The notes under the pieces: generated by a model
Seen by the model: only the letters and a program-made list of their open reading frames with translations
What the model was told of the DNA's origin: nothing
Databases searched by the model: none
Part shown: positions 6,477-11,881 of the stretch, piece by piece
How the letters are laid out: the number at the start of each line of letters is the position of its first letter
How positions within the stretch are numbered: position 1 is the stretch's first letter
Made by a program: the position numbers and the translations under genes
From: Pedosphaera sp.
GTDB taxonomy: Bacteria; Verrucomicrobiota; Verrucomicrobiia; Limisphaerales; SXTU01
Assembly: GCA_009695395.1 (NCBI GenBank)
Contig: SIBB01000061.1
Coordinates: 1 to 11,881, forward strand
Direction: 5' to 3'
Length of the DNA: 11,881 nt

Positions 6477-8045
6477 CTACGGCAGCTTCTCGAAGTCCGA
6501 TTCGTTCACCCAGCCAGTCTTGAGCTTCTCGCCCTTCATGAAGCGCTCGTAGAATCCTACATGGCCTTTGTTCGCGTGCGGGTATTTGTCGAACACGTCG
6601 CCTTTGCCCTCCATGCGTGGGTCGCCTTGCTGCCGCAGCTTCGCGTGGAGTTCGGCTTTGAGCGCGGCGAGTTGGGCTGCCGCGGTGGCGGTGGGGGCGA
6701 GGTTGTTCACGCAGTCGCGGTCGGCGCGGAGGTCGTAGAGTTCCTCGGCAGGGCGCTTGCCGAAGGCCAGCGCCCAGGGGATGTCGGCGGTGCTGAGGCG
6801 GTGGGCGTCGAGGATGAGCGACTTCGTCGGGCTGGCGTCCACGTTCAAGTAACCGGTCTCGGGGTTGCACGCGGGCCAACGGGACGGCTCGAAGTTTTGC
6901 AGGAAGAGCACATCGTTCTTCACGATGCCGCGGATGGGATAGCCCACGTCGCCAGGCCGGCCAATGTCGTGACGCTCCATGCCGATGAGCACATGGTCGC
7001 GCGCGGGGTTCACGCGGCCGGACTTCTCCGAGCGGAAAATGTCCGTGAGGCTGCGGCCCGGACTCGGAGCCATGCCGGTCTTCGCCCATGTTAGTCCCGC
7101 CACCTCCACAAACGTCGGTGCGAGATCAACGAAGCTCACGTAGTCGTCCACGACGCGGCCTGCCTTCTTGATTCCGGCCGGCCACATGGCGGCGAAGGGA
7201 ATGTGGTTCGAGGCTTCGTAGGCGCTGCCCTTGCCGCGCGGGAAGGGCATGCCGTGGTCGGCGGTGACGATGACGAGGGTGTTCTCCAACAGGCCGCGCT
7301 TGGCGAGTTCGGTGAGCATCCGTCCGAGATGCCGGTCGAAGTGTTCGACCTCGAACGCGTAGTCGAGCAGGTCGTTGCGCACCGTGTCGTTGTCCGGCCA
7401 GTAGGCGGGCACGCGGTCGATGTCGCTCAACTTCTTCCCGCCCTTCGCCACGCCGGAGCCGAACTCGTAGCCGCGATGCGGTTCAATCGCGCCATACCAA
7501 AACGCCCACGGCTGGTTCGTCGCGGTGGTGTCGAGGAAGTCTGTGAAGTTCGCGGCGTAGTCGTTGTTGCTGATGCCGGTCGTGGGCGGTGGGGATTTGT
7601 GCGCGTTGAATGCCTTGCCGGTCATCTGCCGAGCCTGCCCCAGCGCGTTGGTCGCGACGCCCGGCCCCCAGCCCTTCATCGTGTGGCCGACGATCCAGCC
7701 GTTCTCCGCGAGCGCCTCGCCCCAGCCTTTGAACTCTGGCGGGAAGTAGCAGATGTGGTTCGCGGCCTCCTTGAGCTGCCACGAGTTGCGGCCCGTGAGG
7801 ATGCAAGCGCGGGACGGCGCGCACTTGGCGTTCGGTGTGAAGGCGCGGGTGAACAAAACTCCGTCCTTTGCCACGCGGTCGAAGTGCGGGGTCTTCACCC
7901 AGCGCGTGCCGTAAGCGCCCGCGTGCGCGCCCCAGTCGTCCGCGATGGCAAAGAGGATATTCGGCGGCCGCTCGGCGGCGCGGGTGTTCGCGGCGAGGCA
8001 AACGAACGCGAGAAGGCAACTCAGGCGAAGCGAGTTCAGTGACAT
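6477..8045 (-). CDS. Secreted type I (formylglycine-dependent) sulfatase
   Basis: Hydrolyses sulfate esters or N-sulfate groups, probably on a polysaccharide outside the cytoplasm. The ATG at 8045 gives 522 residues with a Sec signal peptide (about 1-23, ending NTRA-AERP). The frame is open for 60 codons upstream, but that stretch covers a repeat and is not family sequence. Active-site landmarks are the metal-binding ADDWG (D36, D37), the formylglycine motif C75-A-P-S-R79 followed by LTGR, H121 and K124 in HTMKGWG, H190 in EPHRG, and TADHG with D263-H264. The ending ELYDLRADRDCVNNLA resembles heparan N-sulfatase-like (SulfAtlas S1_8-type) enzymes, a tentative subfamily call. The sulfatase-maturing enzyme that would modify C75 is not in the window. 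The substrate is unknown. Confidence 0.95.
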   Translation of the reverse strand: MSLNSLRLSCLLAFVCLAANTRAAERPPNILFAIADDWGAHAGAYGTRWVKTPHFDRVAKDGVLFTRAFTPNAKCAPSRACILTGRNSWQLKEAANHICYFPPEFKGWGEALAENGWIVGHTMKGWGPGVATNALGQARQMTGKAFNAHKSPPPTTGISNNDYAANFTDFLDTTATNQPWAFWYGAIEPHRGYEFGSGVAKGGKKLSDIDRVPAYWPDNDTVRNDLLDYAFEVEHFDRHLGRMLTELAKRGLLENTLVIVTADHGMPFPRGKGSAYEASNHIPFAAMWPAGIKKAGRVVDDYVSFVDLAPTFVEVAGLTWAKTGMAPSPGRSLTDIFRSEKSGRVNPARDHVLIGMERHDIGRPGDVGYPIRGIVKNDVLFLQNFEPSRWPACNPETGYLNVDASPTKSLILDAHRLSTADIPWALAFGKRPAEELYDLRADRDCVNNLAPTATAAAQLAALKAELHAKLRQQGDPRMEGKGDVFDKYPHANKGHVGFYERFMKGEKLKTGWVNESDFEKLP

Positions 8046-8369
8046 GGCGCGACGGTAGCAAAGCGGGGCGATGAGGGAAGCCGTATAGAGTGCGGCGGCA
8101 GAGCGCAACGCTGACGCCACTTTGGGTCGGGTCAGCGAAGTTTCAGCCACAGATGCACACAGATGAAACACAGATGTCGCCGCATCTGGGAGCCGGCTTT
8201 GTGCCTTGTTTCTCCTGACTCCCACCCCTTTATCTGTGTTCCATCGGTCTCCATCTGTGGCTGAGAATCGGGATGCGGATGCGAAGGGCAGCGCCCCTCG
8301 CCTGCTAAATCACCCGAAACAAATCCGGGATTGCTCCCGTCTAGCCTGCCAACGAAAGTAAGCACACGT
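8046..8369. other. Divergent intergenic region of 324 bases
   Basis: Separates the sulfatase (leftward) from the LamG-like gene (rightward), so promoters for both should lie here. I see no convincing -35/-10 pair on either strand. Apart from the inverted repeat at 8143-8264, I see no RNA gene or small coding region. The in-frame extensions of both neighbours into this region have no family-like sequence. Confidence 0.6.
8143..8264. repeat. Inverted repeat with CACAGATG-type units
   Basis: The 33-base arms at 8143-8175 and 8232-8264 pair with four mismatches. The outer 13 bases, TCAGCCACAGATG and CATCTGTGGCTGA, are perfect. The loop is 56 bases. Inside the left arm, ACAGATG recurs three times at 10 to 11-base spacing, so the arm is itself a small tandem array. 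It has no coding potential. The AT-richer arms stand out against the GC-rich surroundings, pointing to a dispersed, MITE-like origin. Confidence 0.7.
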
Positions 8370-9176
8370 ATGAAACACGTTTTCCTCACCTTGCTCGCCG
8401 GTGCCGCGCTCGCCCTCGCGGCGGAGAAGAGCTTCCCCGCCCACTGGGGCCAGCCGCCGCAAATCCAAACCCGGGACTACCGCGACCTCCCCGGCGGCTA
8501 CGGCAAGGGCAGCTCGACGCTGGCCAACTGGATCGCCGGCAACTTGCAGAAGGACCAACTCGCGCAGGCCGGCGGCGGCAAGCCCGCTGCCCCGTCCGCC
8601 GCAAAGGCCATTTACTCGCAGGACTTCGAGCAGACCGAACTCGATAAGGTGCCCGACGCGATGCTGGTGCTCGACGGTGGCTTCGCCGTGAAACAGGCCG
8701 GCACTGGCAAGGTGCTGGAGCTGCCCGGCGACCCGCTCGAAACTTTCGGCGTGCTCTTCGGCCCGACGGAGAAGGACGGCCTCTGCGTCTCCGCGCGCAT
8801 CCTGGGGACCGGCAAGGGCCGGCGCTTCCCCGTGCTGGCCGTGGGCCTCAGCGGCGTGGGGGGCTACAAACTCCAGGTCTCCCCAGCCAAGAAGGCGCTC
8901 GAACTCTACCGCGGCGAGGAACTGAAAACGTCCGCGCCGTTCGAGTGGCAGAGCGGCAAGTGGGCGCAGTTCAAGTTCCAAGTCCGCCCGGCCAAGGCGG
9001 GCGAGTGGCAGGTGGAAGGCAAAGTCTGGGCCGAGGGCACCCCCGAGCCAGCCGCCTGGCAAATCAACTTCACGGAGACCACCGCGCCCTCGCCGGGCCG
9101 CCCGTCCATCTGGGGCCTGCCCTTCTCCGGCACGGCGATTCAGTTCGATGACCTCACGGTGACGGCGGTGAAGTGA
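8370..9176 (+). CDS. Secreted protein with LamG/concanavalin-like beta-sandwich domain
   Basis: Function not established. The ATG at 8370 gives 268 residues with a Sec signal peptide (about 1-18, ALA-AEK). Residues 22-56 form a compact motif rich in aromatic and Gly residues (HWGQPPQIQT, then LPGGYGKGSSTLANWI). An Ala/Pro/Gly-rich linker at about 62-80 leads to a beta-rich domain at about 81-268. That domain begins IYSQDFEQTELDKVP and ends with AIQFDDLTVTAVK, a pattern seen in LamG-like, DUF1080-like and other concanavalin-fold modules. No catalytic residues can be assigned, so it may bind a sugar or decorate the cell surface rather than hydrolyse. It is followed after 89 bases by an exported sugar isomerase-like gene in the same direction, which may share its transcript. 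Confidence 0.75.
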   Translation: MKHVFLTLLAGAALALAAEKSFPAHWGQPPQIQTRDYRDLPGGYGKGSSTLANWIAGNLQKDQLAQAGGGKPAAPSAAKAIYSQDFEQTELDKVPDAMLVLDGGFAVKQAGTGKVLELPGDPLETFGVLFGPTEKDGLCVSARILGTGKGRRFPVLAVGLSGVGGYKLQVSPAKKALELYRGEELKTSAPFEWQSGKWAQFKFQVRPAKAGEWQVEGKVWAEGTPEPAAWQINFTETTAPSPGRPSIWGLPFSGTAIQFDDLTVTAVK

Positions 9177-9198
9177 CTATTGGGGTGCGGATAACGGG

Positions 9199-9243
9199 GA
9201 TGACGCGGATGCTGACGAATTTATCCGTGTCAGCCGCGTCATC
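9199..9243. repeat. Short inverted repeat upstream of the isomerase-like gene
   Basis: GATGACGCGGATGCTGAC (9199-9216) pairs with GTCAGCCGCGTCATC (9229-9243), leaving a three-base bulge in the left arm and a 12-base loop. GGATAA (9189-9194) and TTATCC (9221-9226) add a second, nested inverted pair. The hairpin ends 22 bases before the ATG at 9266, so it could weaken read-through or affect translation of the downstream gene. It may equally be a dispersed repeat. Confidence 0.55.
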
Positions 9244-9265
9244 TGCAGGCAACCTTTTCCAACCA

Positions 9266-10084
9266 ATGAAAACAAAATTGTTCCTCGCGCTGGCCTTGAC
9301 CAGCCTTCTCCTCACCTCCACCCAAGCCGCCGACTACGCGCCAAAGGTCGGCCTCCAGTCGTGGACTTGCCGCAACATGAAGTTTGAGGAAGTCGTCGCC
9401 TTCGCCGAGAAGCACGGCATCAAGCACCTCCAAGCCATCGGCAACCACATCAACCCGAGCGGCTCGCTCGACGAAGCGAAGGCGAAGAAGGCCATCCTCG
9501 ATGCGAAGGGCATCAGCTTCTACACCTTCGGCGTGGCTGGCACCTCGTCGGACAAGGAAGTGAACCGGAAGCTCTTCGTCTTCGCCAAGGCGATGGGCAT
9601 CAAGGTCATCATCGTCGAGCCGAAGAACGAGAAGGCGCTGTGGGACGGGCTGGAGGAACTCGTGAAGGAATACAACATCAAGCTCGCCATCCACAACCAC
9701 GGCAAAGACTCGGTCTATGGCACGCCGGAGAAGGTTTGGTCCGTCCTGAAGGACCGCGACGCCCGCATTGGCGTGTGCATGGACGTCGGCCACCTCACCG
9801 GCGCAGGCTTCGATGCCGGCAAGGAGTTCGTAGCCTACAAGGGCCGCGTGCATGACATCCACCTCAAGGACAAGAAGACCGAGAAGACCGCCGACGGCAA
9901 GAGCGTCATCCTCGACGTGATGGTCGGCACCGGCGAGGCGAACTACAAAGGCCTGCTCGCCGAGTTGAAGAAGGCCAAGTGGGACGGCGTGATGGCCATC
10001 GAGACGGACAACGGAACGTATGCGAAAGAGCCGAGCGAGTTCGTCGCTAGCGCGATCAAGTTCGTGAAGGACAACGCGAAGTAA
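9266..10084 (+). CDS. Exported sugar phosphate isomerase/epimerase-like TIM-barrel protein
   Basis: Belongs to the xylose isomerase-like/AP endonuclease 2 TIM-barrel superfamily and probably acts on a sugar or cyclitol outside the cytoplasm. The ATG at 9266 gives 272 residues with a clear Sec signal peptide (about 1-21, TSTQA-AD). The barrel shows the expected metal and acid/base residues at strand ends: E118 in IIVEPKN, H143 and H145 in AIHNHG, D173 and H176 in CMDVGH, H196 and H199 in VHDIHLKD, and E246 in AIETDN. Unlike cytoplasmic relatives such as IolE or hydroxypyruvate isomerase, it is secreted, a frequent variant in Verrucomicrobiota and Planctomycetota. The frame is open from 9173, but that stretch overlaps a repeat and lacks a signal sequence. 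The substrate is unknown. Confidence 0.9.
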   Translation: MKTKLFLALALTSLLLTSTQAADYAPKVGLQSWTCRNMKFEEVVAFAEKHGIKHLQAIGNHINPSGSLDEAKAKKAILDAKGISFYTFGVAGTSSDKEVNRKLFVFAKAMGIKVIIVEPKNEKALWDGLEELVKEYNIKLAIHNHGKDSVYGTPEKVWSVLKDRDARIGVCMDVGHLTGAGFDAGKEFVAYKGRVHDIHLKDKKTEKTADGKSVILDVMVGTGEANYKGLLAELKKAKWDGVMAIETDNGTYAKEPSEFVASAIKFVKDNAK

Positions 10085-10117
10085 CGGGGCTAACGAGGAC
10101 GCCAGCGTTTGGACTGC

Positions 10118-10135
10118 AGCGGCTTCAGCGCCGCT
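10118..10135. repeat. Small GC palindrome, possible terminator or REP-like unit
   Basis: AGCGGC (10118-10123) pairs with GCCGCT (10130-10135) across the loop TTCAGC, 33 bases after the isomerase-like stop. No T-run follows. The core GCGGC-TTCA-GCCGC recalls the palindrome at 40-55 (GCGGCG-TTCA-CGCCGC), so it may be a partial member of the same repeat family. Confidence 0.5.
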
Positions 10136-10221
10136 TCACCCCCGTGCAGAGCTGTCCGCACCGGCCTTTGTGATTGCCCGCCGCGCCGCTGTGCGTCGTA
10201 ATTCGCCCCGCTACAAAAGTC

Positions 10222-11580
10222 ATGGCCGCGCCCTTCTCCCATCTCAAAGACCTCGACTACTCCGTCGTGCAGCAGTGCATGCACTGCGGCCTCTGTCTGC
10301 CCACCTGCCCGACCTACGACGCCACCAAGCTCGAACGCAACTCCCCGCGCGGCCGCATCTCCCTCATGCGCGCCATCGCCGACGGCCAGCTCGAAGCGAC
10401 CAAGGCATTCGCCGACGAAATGTATTTCTGCCTCGGCTGCCTCGCGTGCATGACCGCCTGCCCGGCGGGCGTGAACTACGCCGAGCTGTTCGAGCACGCC
10501 CGCGCCGAGGCGGAGGCTAGCGGCGTCTTGAACAACCCGAAACGCAACGCCATCCGCGCCTTCAGCGTCGGCTGGCTGTTCATGGACTTGAACCGGCTGA
10601 AAGTCCTCGGCTTCGCCATGCGGCTCTACCAGCAGCTCGGCGTGCAATGGCTCGTGCGCAACAGCGGCGTGATGAAGTTGATGCCCAAGCGCCTCGGCGA
10701 ACTGGAGGCCATGACGCCAGACATCCAGCCCGCGCTCTCCTCCGACCTCATCGAGCCGGTCACGCCCGCGCGCGGCCCGCAACGCTACCGCGTGGCCATG
10801 CTCACCGGCTGCGCGCAGGACCTCATCTTCAGCGACGTGAACGTGGACACCGTCGAGGTGCTCGCGCGCAACGGCTGCGAAGTCGTCACCCCGCCCGAGC
10901 AGCACTGCTGCGGCTCCCTGCACGCGCACAACGGCGAATGGGAACTCGCCCAGCGCCTCGCCCGCCGGAACATTGACCAGTTTCCGCCCGCCCAGTTCGA
11001 CGCCATCATCACCAACGCCGGCGGCTGCGGCTCCCACCTCAAGCACTACGCCAAGCTCCTCAAAGGCGACCTCGTCTATGAAACGCGCGCTCACGAATGG
11101 GACGCGAAGGTGAAGGACATCCACGAGTGGCTCGGCGAAATCGGGATTGATGCGCCCAAGCCCCCAGCCGCCAAACCCTGCGACGCGCAATCGAACTGCG
11201 AAATCGGAAATCGGAAATCGGAAATCGGAAATCCGCAAGTGGTCACCTACCACGACTCCTGCCACCTCTGCCACGGCCAGAAGATCACCGCCCAGCCGCG
11301 CGCGTTGCTCCGGGCCATCCCCGGCGTGAAGCTGGTGGAACTCCCCGAGAGCAGTTGGTGCTGCGGCAGCGCGGGGATCTACAACCTCACGCAACCCGAG
11401 ATGGCCAACCAGCTCCTCGAACGCAAGATGAAGCACATCCGCTCGACGGGGGCGGAAGTTATCGCCACCGGCAACCCCGGCTGCCTGCTCCAGATCGTCA
11501 ACGGCGCGAAGGCGGAAGGCCTGAACCTCCGCACCGCCCACCCGGTCACTTTACTGGCGGAGGCGTATCGGAGGGAATGA
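10222..11580 (+). CDS. glcF: GlcF-like iron-sulfur oxidoreductase subunit
   Basis: Probable electron-transfer subunit of a glycolate or 2-hydroxyacid dehydrogenase at the membrane, passing electrons from a flavoprotein partner toward quinones. The ATG at 10222 gives 452 residues (E. coli GlcF has about 407). Two 4Fe-4S clusters are marked by C19, C22, C25, C29 and C70, C73, C76, C80. Two CCG cysteine-rich domains follow, with CCG at 229-231 and WCCGSAGIYN at 379-388. The linker between the CCG domains (about 312-339) contains an in-frame 7-bp tandem repeat encoding EIGNRKSEIGN and is longer than I expect for the family. The closing ATGNPGCLLQI block is typical of GlcF. No GlcD or GlcE flavoprotein gene is in the window, so lactate or another hydroxyacid remains possible. 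Confidence 0.88.
   Translation: MAAPFSHLKDLDYSVVQQCMHCGLCLPTCPTYDATKLERNSPRGRISLMRAIADGQLEATKAFADEMYFCLGCLACMTACPAGVNYAELFEHARAEAEASGVLNNPKRNAIRAFSVGWLFMDLNRLKVLGFAMRLYQQLGVQWLVRNSGVMKLMPKRLGELEAMTPDIQPALSSDLIEPVTPARGPQRYRVAMLTGCAQDLIFSDVNVDTVEVLARNGCEVVTPPEQHCCGSLHAHNGEWELAQRLARRNIDQFPPAQFDAIITNAGGCGSHLKHYAKLLKGDLVYETRAHEWDAKVKDIHEWLGEIGIDAPKPPAAKPCDAQSNCEIGNRKSEIGNPQVVTYHDSCHLCHGQKITAQPRALLRAIPGVKLVELPESSWCCGSAGIYNLTQPEMANQLLERKMKHIRSTGAEVIATGNPGCLLQIVNGAKAEGLNLRTAHPVTLLAEAYRRE
11200..11234 (+). repeat. Heptanucleotide tandem repeat (GAAATCG) inside the glcF-like gene
   Basis: Four perfect copies of GAAATCG (11200-11227) are followed by one copy with a single change (GAAATCC, 11228-11234). 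The array is in frame and encodes residues 327-338 of the GlcF-like protein, in the linker between the two CCG domains. Because seven is not a multiple of three, gain or loss of one copy would shift the frame. Confidence 0.9.
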
Positions 11581-11617
11581 CGCTCGCGGTTAGAATTGAG
11601 AAGGTTCTTGTCCATCC

Positions 11618-11881
11618 ATGAAACTGCTGACCTTGCTCATCTTGTGCGCTGCCCTCGGCGCGGCCTCCGCTTCCGCCGCCGACTTCGCCACGCAGATGGT
11701 GGAGGCCACCTTCAAGCTGTTTCACCCAGACTCCGCCGCGACGTGCTTCCTCCTCCGCCGCGAACCCGGCGACACCGCGCTTTACCTCGCGACGGCTGGC
11801 CATGTGTTGGAGCGCACCAAGGGCGACACCGCCACGCTGGTGCTGCGCGAGCAGCAGGCGGACGGCACGTTCAAGCGGCGC
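11618..11881 (+). CDS. Secreted trypsin-like serine peptidase, N-terminal fragment
   Basis: The first 88 residues of a protein that runs off the window. The ATG at 11618 is preceded by GAGAAGG at 11598-11604, a reasonable though distant Shine-Dalgarno. The N-terminus is a Sec signal peptide (MKLLTLLILC, Ala-rich, cut near SASAA-DF at about 20-21). Residues 40-64 read ATCFLLRR, then LYLATAGHVLE, the pattern of a chymotrypsin-fold protease with H62 in TAGHV as the likely catalytic histidine. The Asp and Ser of the triad would lie beyond the window. The gene begins 37 bases after the glcF-like stop. The peptidase call rests on one short motif; a non-catalytic beta-barrel relative is possible. 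Confidence 0.65.
   Translation, partial: MKLLTLLILCAALGAASASAADFATQMVEATFKLFHPDSAATCFLLRREPGDTALYLATAGHVLERTKGDTATLVLREQQADGTFKRR

Noticed and set aside
11200..11234. CRISPR-like array
   Set aside because: The units are 7 bp with no spacers and lie inside a coding gene.
10090..11541. Minus-strand open frame of 483 codons opposite the glcF-like gene
   Set aside because: It has biased shadow composition, and the sense frame has both iron-sulfur and CCG motifs.

Overview
The window comes from a high-GC, Gram-negative-type bacterium. The best guess is a member of the Verrucomicrobiota, in the Limisphaerales/Pedosphaerales area, with Planctomycetota the main alternative. This is inferred from gene content (an exported DUF1501 protein, a secreted type I sulfatase, an exported sugar isomerase-like TIM barrel, a secreted LamG-like protein), from the scarcity of Shine-Dalgarno sequences and from many short palindromic intergenic repeats. 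No rRNA or other taxonomic marker is present.

Positions 1-3027 hold a tightly coupled c-di-AMP/cell-wall module. A long inverted repeat (13-168) is followed by cdaA (membrane diadenylate cyclase, 292-1206), cdaR (YbbR-domain regulator, 1206-1640) and glmM (phosphoglucosamine mutase, 1642-3027). The junctions are a 1-base overlap and a 1-base gap. In Firmicutes the same three genes link c-di-AMP synthesis to peptidoglycan precursor supply, because CdaR and GlmM both bind CdaA.

Positions 3126-6394 hold a Tat-type DUF1501 protein, a convergent zinc-dependent medium-chain dehydrogenase on the minus strand, and a DedA membrane transporter. An inverted repeat fills the gap between DedA and a convergent secreted sulfatase (minus strand, 6477-8045). 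A 324-base divergent intergenic region (8046-8369) contains another inverted repeat built from CACAGATG units.

Positions 8370-11881 are all on the plus strand: a secreted LamG-like protein, an exported xylose-isomerase-like TIM-barrel protein, a GlcF-like iron-sulfur oxidoreductase subunit with an in-frame 7-bp tandem repeat, and the start of a secreted trypsin-like peptidase cut by the window end. The secreted enzymes fit a polysaccharide-degrading lifestyle, but nothing in the window ties them into one pathway.

I found no convincing new defence or signalling system, mobile element with a transposase, CRISPR array or tRNA. The most interesting signals are the dense dispersed-repeat families, the heptanucleotide array inside the glcF-like gene, the DGG variant of the diadenylate cyclase motif, and the single-domain CdaR.
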